From contig SVTL01000008.1 in assembly GCA_015063795.1 (NCBI GenBank), positions 1 through 64,000 on the forward strand: a stretch of 64,000 bases of DNA, in the 5' to 3' direction. Positions 8,803 to 17,888 of this stretch are shown in pieces. The DNA is from Oscillospiraceae bacterium (lineage in GTDB: Bacteria > Bacillota > Clostridia > Oscillospirales > CAG-272). Each line of letters starts with the position of its first letter. The first letter of the stretch is position 1. The position numbers and the translations under genes are program-made. The notes under the pieces are model-generated. The model saw only the letters and a program-made list of their open reading frames with translations. It did not search any database and was not told where the DNA came from.

Positions 8803-8842
8803 ACAAAAAGCCCCGGGGAATACGTCTTGCATTCCCGGGACG
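8803..8842 (-). terminator. Regulatory terminator of the T-box
   Basis: On the minus strand TCCCGGGAAT and ATTCCCCGGG form an imperfect stem with a nine-base loop, followed by GCTTTTTGTTTTTTC. The stem competes with the T-box antiterminator immediately upstream. Confidence 0.85.
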
Positions 8843-9030
8843 AGCAAACTTTCCGTCAGCCCGCGGTGCCACCCGCTTTGACGCGCCGCATGGGCACGCC
8901 CGCTTTTTTATTCGGTTTTGCCAAGGGGCTTTGAAGCGTTCCCGTACTTACTACTCATCTCAAGCGCGCTTCCAGTCCCATGACGCGCTCTCCCTGTCAG
9001 ACTTTCCCAAAAAGCCGAGTCTTCCCCGTT
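8805..9030 (-). promoter_or_regulatory. T-box leader of the aspS-gatC operon
   Basis: On the minus strand a structured ~220-base leader ends with the T-box sequence GGGTGGCACCGCG (8862-8874), followed by a terminator. The bulge UGGC pairs with a tRNA 3' end of discriminator G plus CCA, which fits tRNA(Asp) and tRNA(Asn). An AGTA...GAAC segment further upstream fits Stem I. Uncharged tRNA would favour the antiterminator and read-through into the operon. I could not place the specifier codon (GAC or AAC) with confidence. Confidence 0.9.
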
Positions 9031-9059
9031 ATTATAACAAAGCGGATCGCATTTGTCAA
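9031..9059 (-). promoter_or_regulatory. Sigma-A promoter of the aspS-gatC operon
   Basis: Minus strand: TTGACA (9059-9054), 17-base spacer, TATAAT (9036-9031); a perfect consensus just upstream of the T-box leader. Confidence 0.9.
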
Positions 9060-9149
9060 CAGTATTTTTTTCGTCTTTGGCCCATTTTTTCGCCTGCAGA
9101 CGATCTGTTTACAAAAAGTTTTCATTTTTCATCGCGCAGAGCGTCTGTT

Positions 9150-9225
9150 GGACGTTTTTGAAGATGGTAAAGAAACTTTTTTCAAAAAGGTTCTTTACCG
9201 GGGGTGCGGGGGCAGAGCCCCTGAC
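9150..9225. repeat. Intergenic palindromic element, family B, copy 1
   Basis: GACGTTTTTGAAGAT leads into a long palindrome with arms GTAAAGAAAC and GTTCTTTAC around a T/A-rich centre, then CCGGGGGTGCGGGGGC. The same unit recurs at 44127-44206 and 47930-48005. No gene is visible in 9060-9390; the remainder holds A/T-rich and repeat sequence plus the downstream terminator. Confidence 0.75.
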
Positions 9226-9315
9226 ATCTCCTGCCTCTCAGCGATGCGCGAGCATCGCCAAAAACCGAAAAAGGCAACGCAAAGCAGGGGCTTCTCGGCG
9301 AAGCGTTTGCAACAG

Positions 9316-9346
9316 AAAAAGCCGAGTCCCGTCAGAACCCGGCTTT
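9316..9346 (-). terminator. Terminator of the Gld-type exporter operon
   Basis: Minus strand: AAAGCCGGGTTC, TGAC loop, GGGACTCGGCTTTTT; the stem contains G-U pairs. It lies about 50 bases after the DUF4340 gene stop. Confidence 0.7.
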
Positions 9347-9392
9347 CCCGATCAAGAGCGTGCAAGCGCCCTTTCCATCCACATTTTATCTT

Positions 9393-10802
9393 TTATGCCA
9401 CCAGCTCGGCGAAGAGCGAGAGCACGTTGTCCACGCTCTCCTTGCTCAGCACCAGACCCTTGGCGGTGTCGAACTCGGCCACATAAGCCTCTCCGCTGAC
9501 ATAGATGTCCAGCACCACCTGCGCATAGGTGTCATGCGTCTTGTCGTTGGTGATGCGGTGGGCGGTCAGCGTGAAGACCTTCTCGCCCTTGGCGGCGGAG
9601 GCATCCACCTTCTCGGCGCGGAGCTCCTCAAGCGCGGTATAGAAGGCCGAATACTCGTCCACGGTTGCCGAAAGCTCGCCCACCTTGTAGCTGTCCTTTT
9701 CCTCGTCGTAGGTGATCTCGTACGACTTGCCGCCATAGGAAGCGGTCAGCAGCTTCACGGCCGACAGATCCAGACCGAACACATCGCGGGAGGTCAGCTC
9801 AGCGGTCAGATAGCCCTCGATCAGCTCGGCATCGGCCGCAGACAGATAGCAGACCATCAGGCTGTCCGGTCTCTTGGCGTAATAGCGGCCGTCTGCGCTC
9901 TTCTTACCGATCAGAAGCGTCATGGAGCGGTCGGCGGTGGTGTTGATCTGCGCTTCGCCCTCGCCGGAGGTGATCTTCTCGGTGTAATAGGCCTGCAGGA
10001 CCAGCGTTTCGGGGCTGTTCAGACCGTATTCGGCCAGCTTCTCCTCGGAAGGCTCGTAATCGGCGCAGCCGTCAAAGGACAGCGAGGCCAGCAGACCGTA
10101 AAAGTCCGCACCCTGCTCCGAGTCGATGGGACGCTTCTCGCTGCCGTCCTGCACGAAGAAGTCATACTGGTCGTGGAAATACATCAGATCGCTGCCGTCA
10201 CGGGTGAACAGTCGGGCGGCACCCGCCTTCTGCACGGTCACATTGGACATGGCCGTCACATCGATCGTCGGCAGCGTGTCCACCAGGATCAGATCGTCGG
10301 TGGTTTTCGTGAACGTGTGCAGAAGATCGTCGGCGATCAGATAGATCGATTCGGTTGCATCGGTGGTGAAATAATACTCGGTGGTCATCGCGTTGATCTC
10401 GCCAAGGATATACGTCACCGAAGAGCCGTCGGCCAGCCCGATGTGGATCTCCATGGTGGGCTCGTCAAAGCCGAACTCGGAGGCGTTGTCCTTATTCTCC
10501 GCGATCAGACGGGAGGCAACCACCTCGGGGATGGCGCCGACCATGGCGGTGATGGGCGTCTGGTCAAGAGGCAGGGCGGGATTTTTTTCGCTCACCCAGC
10601 TTCCCTCCTGCAGCAAAAGCGTCACGTCATCGCCCGCATAGGAATAGGACAGGCTCTTCAGCTGCTGCGTATCCACGGTGGCGGCGAGGATGATCTCCTC
10701 CTCGGGAAGCTCGCCGCTGTTGAGAGAGCGGAGGATCACATAGCCTGCCACCAGCGCGACAAGCAGGACAAAAATCAAAATGAGATTGCGGATCTTTTTC
10801 AT
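9393..10802 (-). CDS. DUF4340 domain protein of a Gld-type ABC system
   Basis: 469 residues with one N-terminal membrane anchor (LILIFVLLVALVAGYVIL, residues 7-24) and a large extracytoplasmic part with repeated beta segments. Phrases such as SEFGFDEPTMEIHIGLADGSSVTYILGE and EYGLNSPETLVLQ are typical of DUF4340 modules. These proteins almost always follow GldG-like genes. It is the last gene of a four-gene minus-strand operon, 24 bases after gldG. It is probably an accessory subunit at the outer face of the membrane; its biochemical role is not known. Confidence 0.85.
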   Translation of the reverse strand: MKKIRNLILIFVLLVALVAGYVILRSLNSGELPEEEIILAATVDTQQLKSLSYSYAGDDVTLLLQEGSWVSEKNPALPLDQTPITAMVGAIPEVVASRLIAENKDNASEFGFDEPTMEIHIGLADGSSVTYILGEINAMTTEYYFTTDATESIYLIADDLLHTFTKTTDDLILVDTLPTIDVTAMSNVTVQKAGAARLFTRDGSDLMYFHDQYDFFVQDGSEKRPIDSEQGADFYGLLASLSFDGCADYEPSEEKLAEYGLNSPETLVLQAYYTEKITSGEGEAQINTTADRSMTLLIGKKSADGRYYAKRPDSLMVCYLSAADAELIEGYLTAELTSRDVFGLDLSAVKLLTASYGGKSYEITYDEEKDSYKVGELSATVDEYSAFYTALEELRAEKVDASAAKGEKVFTLTAHRITNDKTHDTYAQVVLDIYVSGEAYVAEFDTAKGLVLSKESVDNVLSLFAELVA

Positions 10803-10826
10803 GGTGTTAGCCTTTCTGTGATGAAT

Positions 10827-12248
10827 TTAAGCGCGGCGGCGCTTGACATACACCATCGTTCCGATGGCGATCAGAGAAGCGGGGACAAGGAAGATCAGCA
10901 CCACGCCCCAGATGTTGGCAGAGGTGGAGCCAACGGTCAGCACCTCCTGCGCCAGCGACTTGGTGTGCATGGAAACAGCGCTTTCCTTTTCGCACATCCA
11001 GCCCAGACAGTTGATGAACAGAGCCGAGTTGGCACCCGCGCAGGTGTAGTCGGCATTGTAGCCCATCATCTGGTCATTGGCGATCCAGACGATCTTGGCC
11101 GTCCCGTTTTCCACCGTTTCCTCCAGCGCCACGGCCAGATCAAACGAGCCGGTTTTGTCTCCCTCGGCTCTGGCCAGCGAATCGCCCTCCTTCAGGTCGG
11201 TCTTGAGATAGCCCTGGGAGGTGGTGGAGAGAAGCGCGGTGTATGTGACCGTGTCGCGCACCGTTGCGGCCTGCCTGATGGCCCCGGTGAAGGGAGCGAA
11301 CAGATACATTCCGCTCAGCGGCTCGGTGACGGCGTGGCTTCCCATGCGGGGGAGCAGGTAGTAGGGGTACATATAATAGCTGTTGGCGCCCTCGTCAAAG
11401 ACCAGACCGCTCTCGCGCTCGGCACCGTAATGCGCCATCACCGCATCCAGATTGGGCGTTTCCACCTCAAAGGAGGTCATCACCATCAGGTGTCCGCCAT
11501 CGCCCACATAGGAAATGAGACGGTCGCGCTCCTCCTGCGAGATATCCTTTTTAGGCGAGTTGATGAGAATGCAGTCGCAGTCTTCGGGGATGGTTTCGGT
11601 GGCGATCAGCGCCAGTGAAGCGGTGGCAATGTTTTCTTCTTCAATATAGGAAAGGAAATAGTCATCCAGCGCCGCTTCCCCGTGTCCCTCCAGGAAGTAG
11701 ACGGTGGGCAGGATGTCGGTGGTCACATAGTCGATGGCCGAGGCGATCATGCTGTCGCCCTTAAAGCCGCTGACCTCGGGCTGACCGGTGTAATAATAGT
11801 TGGTGTAGTCCAATTCGTACATTTCGTCATACCTGACGACCTTATACCGCTTGGCGCTCTCCACCACAACCGAATTTTCGGAAAGACCGTCGGAGGTATA
11901 CTTCTCCACAAACGTGGGATGCAGGCCGGGATCGATCGTTTTCAGCGTGATCTTGTCGGACAGCTGGTCATACCGCTCGGTGATGCCCTGCACATAAATA
12001 TCGGCATTGACCGCCTGCACCACATAGTACAGCGTGACCTCCTCGTTCAGAGCCTTCACCATCTCCACATTCTCCTCGGCCAGCGTATACACGTCGAAGC
12101 CCGAGATGTCCAACTTGGTGTAGGTGGTGGGGATGGCATTGGCGATCAGATTGATGACCACCACAATGGCAATGGCGAAGAGTGAAATCACCGTTGCATA
12201 GCCGCCCGCTTTCAGCAGACGGGTGTTTTTCATAGGCTTGTTGTTCAT
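10827..12248 (-). CDS. GldG-like ABC transporter auxiliary protein
   Basis: 473 residues: an N-terminal membrane segment (VISLFAIAIVVVINLI, residues ~19-34), an extracytoplasmic domain with the GldG-type pattern (EVTLYYVV, DPGLHP, CDCILINSPKKDISQEE), and a C-terminal membrane helix before a basic tail (IGTMVYVKRRRA). In gliding Bacteroidetes GldG works with GldA and GldF; in Firmicutes the homologues form exporters of unknown substrate. It lies 18 bases after the permease stop and is cotranscribed. Confidence 0.88.
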   Translation of the reverse strand: MNNKPMKNTRLLKAGGYATVISLFAIAIVVVINLIANAIPTTYTKLDISGFDVYTLAEENVEMVKALNEEVTLYYVVQAVNADIYVQGITERYDQLSDKITLKTIDPGLHPTFVEKYTSDGLSENSVVVESAKRYKVVRYDEMYELDYTNYYYTGQPEVSGFKGDSMIASAIDYVTTDILPTVYFLEGHGEAALDDYFLSYIEEENIATASLALIATETIPEDCDCILINSPKKDISQEERDRLISYVGDGGHLMVMTSFEVETPNLDAVMAHYGAERESGLVFDEGANSYYMYPYYLLPRMGSHAVTEPLSGMYLFAPFTGAIRQAATVRDTVTYTALLSTTSQGYLKTDLKEGDSLARAEGDKTGSFDLAVALEETVENGTAKIVWIANDQMMGYNADYTCAGANSALFINCLGWMCEKESAVSMHTKSLAQEVLTVGSTSANIWGVVLIFLVPASLIAIGTMVYVKRRRA

Positions 12249-12266
12249 GATCCTTCTCCCCCTTCC

Positions 12267-13130
12267 TTACGACCAGCGGCGCTTCTCGACGGCCTGAACG
12301 GTCAGGAAGACGAACAAAGCCGCCACGGAAATGAAATACACCAGCGAGGTGAGATCGAACACGCCGTTCAAGAAGTTATAGAAGCGGTCGAACAGGGACA
12401 GCGAGGAGAGCACCTTGGAAAAAGCTCCCTCAAACAGCGCGCTGTTCATGCGGTATACGATCGCCAGCACGCCCTCCAAAACCACCGCCGCGATACCGGC
12501 GATGATCACATTCTTCAGCATAAGATACACAATGCCCGCCAATACTAAGATCAACGCCGTGAAGCCGATGAAGGAAGCAAAGGCATCGGGCGGAACGAGA
12601 TTGGCCAGCGAGCCCATCAGATAGATGACCAGCAAAACGCCGAAGCTGCTGACCGCGGCGATGATCTGGCTCTCGGTCAAGGCGGACATGAAAAGACCGA
12701 TGGCGATCAGCGAGCCGCCCAGGCAGAAGAAGCCCAGCAGGCAGGCATACGCCGAACGCAGCGCGAAATTGCCGTAAAAGGACATCAGAATCGGATAAAG
12801 CCCCATGATCAGCACCGCGATGCCGAACACAGTCAGCATGGCCAGATACTTGGCGCTGACCACCTTGGCCGTTCCCAGCGGCAGCGAATAGAGCAGCTGG
12901 TCGGTCTTGGTGCGGCGCTCCTCGGAGATGACGCGCATGGTCAGCATGGGCGTGATCAGCAGGAAGATGAAGCTGACGTTGCTCAGCACACCCTCAAACT
13001 GCGCGCTCATCTGTCTGAGGTTGACAGCATACGTGAAAATACCGGTCAGAAGAAGCAGGAAGGCCATGAAGATGTAACCGGTCATGTTGTTGAAAAAGGA
13101 TTGCAGCTCTTTTTTGTAAACGGCAAGCAT
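12267..13130 (-). CDS. GldF-like ABC transporter permease (ABC-2 family)
   Basis: 287 residues with six predicted membrane spans. The opening MLAVYKKELQSFFNNMTGYIF and the segment ISEERRTKTDQLLYSLP, the latter before the second half, are characteristic of the ABC-2/GldF permease family. It forms the membrane channel for the ATPase encoded immediately upstream (3-base gap). The substrate is unknown. Confidence 0.92.
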   Translation of the reverse strand: MLAVYKKELQSFFNNMTGYIFMAFLLLLTGIFTYAVNLRQMSAQFEGVLSNVSFIFLLITPMLTMRVISEERRTKTDQLLYSLPLGTAKVVSAKYLAMLTVFGIAVLIMGLYPILMSFYGNFALRSAYACLLGFFCLGGSLIAIGLFMSALTESQIIAAVSSFGVLLVIYLMGSLANLVPPDAFASFIGFTALILVLAGIVYLMLKNVIIAGIAAVVLEGVLAIVYRMNSALFEGAFSKVLSSLSLFDRFYNFLNGVFDLTSLVYFISVAALFVFLTVQAVEKRRWS

Positions 13131-13133
13131 CTC

Positions 13134-14195
13134 TTACTTCTCCTCCTTTTCTTCGTTTTCTTCTTCGCTCTCCTCTTCGGACGAAGCGGTAAACTGCGAC
13201 TGATAGGGAATCTCTTCCTCTTCGCTTTCGGAGGCAAGGTCGGAGCCGTCCGCCTCGTCCTCGCTTCCGTCGGTCAGGCGGAGGAAGATGTCCTCCAGCG
13301 ACAGGGAGGTGTGCACCATTTCCAGAATCGGACACTTCGCCTCGGCAAAGGCATAGAAGAGCGGCTCGCGCAGGTCGGTCTCGCCCTCGCTGGTGATCGA
13401 AAGAGAGAGAACGCCCTTTTCGTCGGAGGCCTTCACATTGGCCTCGCGGATGCCGCCGATGCCCGACAGGACGGTCTGCACCTGCTCCTCGCTGGCACGT
13501 GTCTTCAGCTCAACGGTGTTCTGACCGTTCATATACGCCGACAGGTTTTCGGGCGTGTCGCCGGCCACCAGACGTCCGTCGGAGATGATGAGGATATAAT
13601 CGCAGACCGCGCTGACCTCCGAAAGGATGTGGCTGGAGAGAACGACCGTGTGATCTTTTCCCAGCGAACGGATCAGATCGCGGATTTCGATGATCTGCTT
13701 GGGATCCAGACCGACGGTGGGCTCATCGAGAATGATGGTCTCGGGATCGCCCAGGATCGCCTGCGCCAGGCCCACACGCTGCTTATAGCCCTTGGACAGG
13801 TTGCGGATGAGGCGGTTCTTCATGCCAACGATGCCGGTCAGGTCCATGACCTTCTCCACGCCTCTGCGCAGCTCCTCGCCGCGAAGCCCCTTGGCCTCGC
13901 CCACAAAGGAGAGATATTCTTTCGGCGTCATTTCGCCGTAAACAGGGGGCTGCTCGGGCAGATAGCCGATGTGCTTTTTCGCCTCCGAGGGCTGCTCGAA
14001 AATGTCAAAGCCATCGATGACGACCTGTCCGCTGGTGGCGGCCAGACATCCGGTGATGATGTTCATGGTGGTGGATTTGCCCGCGCCGTTGGGGCCGAGC
14101 AGGCCGTAGATCTTACCGTTTTCAATGGTAAAGGACAGGCCCTTGACGGCGGTGGTGGCGCCGTACTGCTTTACAAGGTCTTTTACCTCGATCAA
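13134..14195 (-). CDS. GldA-like ABC transporter ATP-binding protein with acidic tail
   Basis: 353 residues. The nucleotide-binding domain shows Walker A GPNGAGKS (about residue 35), the signature region LSKGYKQRVGLAQAI, Walker B TIILDEPTVGLDP and the switch His in VVLSSHIL. A C-terminal domain follows, and then a ~45-residue tail that is almost entirely Glu/Asp/Ser (about 310-353), which is unusual for this family. It is first in the exporter operon. A TATAAT at 14272-14267 with only a weak -35 is the likely promoter. It energises the GldF/GldG/DUF4340 complex. Confidence 0.93.
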   Translation of the reverse strand: MIEVKDLVKQYGATTAVKGLSFTIENGKIYGLLGPNGAGKSTTMNIITGCLAATSGQVVIDGFDIFEQPSEAKKHIGYLPEQPPVYGEMTPKEYLSFVGEAKGLRGEELRRGVEKVMDLTGIVGMKNRLIRNLSKGYKQRVGLAQAILGDPETIILDEPTVGLDPKQIIEIRDLIRSLGKDHTVVLSSHILSEVSAVCDYILIISDGRLVAGDTPENLSAYMNGQNTVELKTRASEEQVQTVLSGIGGIREANVKASDEKGVLSLSITSEGETDLREPLFYAFAEAKCPILEMVHTSLSLEDIFLRLTDGSEDEADGSDLASESEEEEIPYQSQFTASSEEESEEENEEKEEK

Positions 14196-14333
14196 TGCCG
14201 GTTTCCTCCTTGAAAGTGAAGCCCTCTTCTTTCAAACCGAAAGCCTCACGTATTTGTTTGTTTTTTATTATAGCCGATTCGTTCGGCAAAAGAAAGCGTA
14301 AATTTTGAATTTTTCCGAAAAAAGGAGCTTGCG

Positions 14334-14633
14334 ATGATGCCGATCCGCCGTTTTGGGCTTTGTTTGTGTCTTCTGTCCACCCTGTTTCTTGCGGGCTGCG
14401 CAGACAAGGGCGGTCTTTTTTCCGACTTCGACCGCGGCGGCAGGCAGTTCCGCTTCACGTCCGACGGCCGTTTTCTCTTTGACTCGCACGCGCTCCGCTA
14501 TGAGATCGAGAACGATTCGCTTCTGCTCTACCGCTTTGAGGGCGAGCCTCCCTTCCGCTGTTCGGTTTCCTTGGACGAAGACAGCGGCGTTCTCATGCTC
14601 AACGGTCTTCCCTACTATCGGATTTCGCGGTAA
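14334..14633 (+). CDS. Small lipoprotein of unknown function
   Basis: 99 residues with a lipoprotein signal peptide and lipobox (LFLAGC, Cys at residue 22). The mature part is ~75 residues with alternating short beta strands (RQFRFTSDGRFLFD, YEIENDSLLLYRF). An AGGAG lies eight bases upstream of the start. It is transcribed alone, divergent from the exporter operon and convergent with the next gene. I do not recognise the family; the strand pattern suggests a small extracytoplasmic beta domain. Confidence 0.7.
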   Translation: MMPIRRFGLCLCLLSTLFLAGCADKGGLFSDFDRGGRQFRFTSDGRFLFDSHALRYEIENDSLLLYRFEGEPPFRCSVSLDEDSGVLMLNGLPYYRISR

Positions 14634-14650
14634 GTGCGAAGCCACCCCGC

Positions 14651-16339
14651 TTACGCAAGAGGAGTGATTCCGCTGAAGGTGTTGCCGCCTGTTTCGATCA
14701 CAAAATCGGGAGAGAGCGGCGAAGAGGTGCCGTCTGTACCGCGGAACGGATCGCGGCCGTTCGCTTTTCCCATGCCCTCGGGACGTTGACCGTTCGGTGT
14801 CATACCCTCCGGCAGCGCAAAGCCTTCGGGGCGCTCCTGCGGTGTCATACCCTCCGGCAGCTCAAAACTCTCGGGACGCTCTTGCGGTGTCATACCCTCC
14901 GGCAGCTCAAAGCCCTCGGGACGTTGACCGTTCGGCATCATGCCCTCCGGCAGCTCAAAGCCCTCGGGACGCATCATACCGCCCGGGCGTCCGCCGCCAA
15001 AGCCTCCGACTTCCCCCTTTTGCCCTGCCATCTGCCTGCCGTCGCACCACAGCGTATAGGTGCCCTCGACAAGCGCAGGGCTGCTGCAGATCAGGATGGA
15101 ATAGCCATTCTCGGGGCAGCCCTCCCACACGGTCCTGCCCTCGCTGTTGTTCAGCGCGACGGTCTTGCCCCCGTCCTGCTTCTGCGCGAAGGTGAACACG
15201 GCATAGGTCTGTCCGCCGTCCTCGATGCGGTCGAGCATATTACCGGAAGCGATCACCGTTCCGCCGTTGATGTGGATGCCGTTGTCCGAATCGATGCCCG
15301 CATCGCCGCTGAATGCACAGGCGTTGGCCGACACGCTGCCGCCGTTGATGACCAGCCAGCCGTTGGAATCGATTCCGTCGCCCTCGCCCGTCTCACCCGT
15401 GACGGTGATCGACAGGCTGCCGCCGTTGATCGTGGTGACCGAAACGCCGTCCTCGTTGGTGTTGATGCCGTCGTTGCCCGAGCGGATGTTGATGCTTCCG
15501 CCGTTGACGGTCAGATGCAGCTCGCTGTCAAGCCCCTCGTTTTCCGCGCGGAGGTTCAGCACGCCGCTTCCCTTTTCTCCGCCGTCGACGGTCATGGACA
15601 TTTTCGAATAAAACGCCCCATCGTACTTATGAAGCTTTTTGGCATCCTCCACCTCGGTCTTTTCCTCGTTGAGAACAACCGAGCCGGGCTTGTATATTCT
15701 CGCCACATACGAGCCGCTGATGTTGTTTTCGCTTCCGTCGGCTAAGATCACGCGCGCGCCCGCCGCAGAGGTGTCAACATCCTTTGACGCTTTTTCAGCA
15801 TCCTTTTGCCCGCATTCATACACCGAATAAAAGATCACCGCCGGCGCCACGTCGCAGGTGATGTCCGCGCCGTCGAACATCAGCGTGACGACCGCCTTCG
15901 GATCGGTTTCGGCGTCCTCGCCCAGATCCACGGCGATCTGCCCCTTCGACAGCTTGCCGCTGAGACGGTAAACGCCGGGCTGTGCGATGTGCAGGACGGT
16001 ATGCGAAGCCGCTTCCTCTGCGGTGTGGGCGTCCTGTTCGCTGCCCTCGCCGTAGGTGAAATCGTGCCCCGCCTCGTAATACACAATATCATGAGCGGTA
16101 TACACCGCCTTGTCCGGATCGCTTCCCACCGCTTCACCGTTTGCGGTGATGCCGCTGTCGCTCAGACGGATGAACGTGATGGATTCGTCCGTGTCGGGTG
16201 CTTTTTCCACCGCTGTATTGGTTGTACCTGAGCCCTCGGCTTGGTTCTCGCCCTGTGAGTTGGTCTGACAGGACGCAAGAACGAACAGCGCCAGAAGCGC
16301 GGCGAGAAGACTCTTTCCGTATCGTATGCTTTTTTTCAT
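14651..16339 (-). CDS. Cthe_2159-type beta-helix carbohydrate-binding lipoprotein
   Basis: 562 residues from the ATG behind AGGAG. It has a lipoprotein signal (LALFVLASC). Residues ~130-420 carry the ladder of the Cthe_2159 family: repeated NGGS, SGNDGINTN, GDGIDSNGWLVINGG and GIDSDNGIHINGGT, which are calcium-binding beta-helix turns in the pectin-binding member. Residues ~440-525 are five tandem copies of RPEGFELPEGMxPxx, a proline/glutamate spacer. The histidine kinase ends 29 bases upstream, so the gene probably belongs to the two-component operon. It is likely a cell-surface polysaccharide-binding protein. Confidence 0.85.
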   Translation of the reverse strand: MKKSIRYGKSLLAALLALFVLASCQTNSQGENQAEGSGTTNTAVEKAPDTDESITFIRLSDSGITANGEAVGSDPDKAVYTAHDIVYYEAGHDFTYGEGSEQDAHTAEEAASHTVLHIAQPGVYRLSGKLSKGQIAVDLGEDAETDPKAVVTLMFDGADITCDVAPAVIFYSVYECGQKDAEKASKDVDTSAAGARVILADGSENNISGSYVARIYKPGSVVLNEEKTEVEDAKKLHKYDGAFYSKMSMTVDGGEKGSGVLNLRAENEGLDSELHLTVNGGSINIRSGNDGINTNEDGVSVTTINGGSLSITVTGETGEGDGIDSNGWLVINGGSVSANACAFSGDAGIDSDNGIHINGGTVIASGNMLDRIEDGGQTYAVFTFAQKQDGGKTVALNNSEGRTVWEGCPENGYSILICSSPALVEGTYTLWCDGRQMAGQKGEVGGFGGGRPGGMMRPEGFELPEGMMPNGQRPEGFELPEGMTPQERPESFELPEGMTPQERPEGFALPEGMTPNGQRPEGMGKANGRDPFRGTDGTSSPLSPDFVIETGGNTFSGITPLA

Positions 16340-16368
16340 ATGTTCTCCTTTTTTCCTTATCCAAGCGT

Positions 16369-17865
16369 TCAACCCGCGGTCGGCGCATCGGACAAGGCCT
16401 CACGCGGAAGCTCAAACCAAAAGGTGCTTCCCTTTCCCATTTCGCTGATCACGCCGTAAGAGCCGCCGTGCATCTCGACGATGGTTTTGACGATCGAGAG
16501 CCCCAGCCCCGTTCCCACCGCCGACCGCTTGTGCACGCTGTCTACTTTATAGTAACGGTCCCAGATGTGGATGAGCTTGTCCTGCTCGATGCCCTCGCCG
16601 CTGTCGGTCACCTCAAAGCGGAGCCGACCGTCACGAACCAATTGGCGCAGGAGCACCTTTTTATCCTCGCCGGTGTAGGTGAGCGCGTTGTTGACCAGAT
16701 TATAGATCACCTGCAGAATCCGCGTCCGATCGGCCAGCACGATCAAGTCGCTGTCCGCCTCAAAGCGGATGTCATACCCTCTCTGCTCGGTCAGACGGCG
16801 GTAGCGCTCCATGGCCGTTTTCACCGTTTCGGTGAAGTTGAACAGGCATAGCTCGGGCTTCTGCGTGCCGCTCTGGAGCTTGGAGAGATCCAGCACATCG
16901 TTGACCAGCGAGGTCAGCCGCTCGGTTTCATCGATGATGATCTGCACATTTTCAGGCGTGTTTTCGCCGGGGATGTCCCGCATCACCTCCGCATAGCCGC
17001 TGATCATGGTCAGGGGGGTGCGCAGGTCGTGGGAGACATTGGCGATCAGCTCGCGGCGGAAGGTCTCGGCCTTTTTCAGATCGGCCTCAGCAGCATTCAG
17101 CGTCTGCCCCAGCTGGCGGATCTCTTTGTCGCCGCCGCTGACGAAATCGATGTCGTAATCGCCCGCCGCCAGCTTCTTTGCCTTTTCGCTCATCTCCACC
17201 AGCGGACGCGACAGGCTTTTGGACACGGTATACGCAAAGAGCAGCGAAACGATCAGCGTTACCCCGCTGACGGCCAGCAGCATCCGGTTCAGCGTGCTGA
17301 CCGTGGAGGAGACGGGGGTGATGATGGTGTTTAAATACAGCGTATACCGATTGGCCTCGCTGTCGGAGAACACGCGGGTGTAGATCACGCTCTCGGTGCC
17401 GCTCAGACTGCTCTCGTCCCGCGATTCGTCCACCACGTAGTACATATCGCGGTAGTCGTCCTTGCGGAAGGATTGCATCAGCTCGCCGCCGTTCTGCTCG
17501 GCAAGAAAGGAGAGCGTTGACAGGCCGCTTCGGTTGATGTTGTGGATGGCGCAGTTGTTGATGCCGCTGACGCTCAGCAGCGTTTTGCCCCTTCCGTCCA
17601 GCAGGATCACGCAGATGCCGTTTTTCAGCGCCAGCGTTTCCGCTTTATCGGCAAGCGTCTCGCCCACGGGAAGGGCGATCAGCGTTTCGGCCATTGTTTC
17701 GATCTCGCGCTTCCGCGTCTGCTTGTAGAGAGGCTCCAGAAACAGGCTCTGCAGCACCCACAGAAGCGTCAGCATCAGCAGCACCAGCAGGGCCATATAC
17801 ACAAACAGCTTCCATCGGATGCCGATGGGCTTTTTGTTCTTGTTTTTTTGTGTTCCGCTTCGCAT
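16369..17865 (-). CDS. Sensor histidine kinase (HAMP-HisKA-HATPase)
   Basis: 498 residues. Membrane helices lie at ~18-38 (YMALLVLLMLTLLWVL) and ~200-220, enclosing an extracytoplasmic sensor domain; then HAMP, HisKA with the phospho-acceptor His in SHDLRTPLT, an N box (VNNALTY), and G boxes (DSGEGI, GTGLGLSIV). The start was taken at MRSGTQKNK, behind GGAG and after the response regulator stop; the longer open frame only overlaps the regulator. The kinase acts on the regulator encoded 23 bases upstream. The signal is unknown. Confidence 0.95.
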   Translation of the reverse strand: MRSGTQKNKNKKPIGIRWKLFVYMALLVLLMLTLLWVLQSLFLEPLYKQTRKREIETMAETLIALPVGETLADKAETLALKNGICVILLDGRGKTLLSVSGINNCAIHNINRSGLSTLSFLAEQNGGELMQSFRKDDYRDMYYVVDESRDESSLSGTESVIYTRVFSDSEANRYTLYLNTIITPVSSTVSTLNRMLLAVSGVTLIVSLLFAYTVSKSLSRPLVEMSEKAKKLAAGDYDIDFVSGGDKEIRQLGQTLNAAEADLKKAETFRRELIANVSHDLRTPLTMISGYAEVMRDIPGENTPENVQIIIDETERLTSLVNDVLDLSKLQSGTQKPELCLFNFTETVKTAMERYRRLTEQRGYDIRFEADSDLIVLADRTRILQVIYNLVNNALTYTGEDKKVLLRQLVRDGRLRFEVTDSGEGIEQDKLIHIWDRYYKVDSVHKRSAVGTGLGLSIVKTIVEMHGGSYGVISEMGKGSTFWFELPREALSDAPTAG

Positions 17866-17888
17866 ACGCTTTTTCTCCGTTCTTTTTC

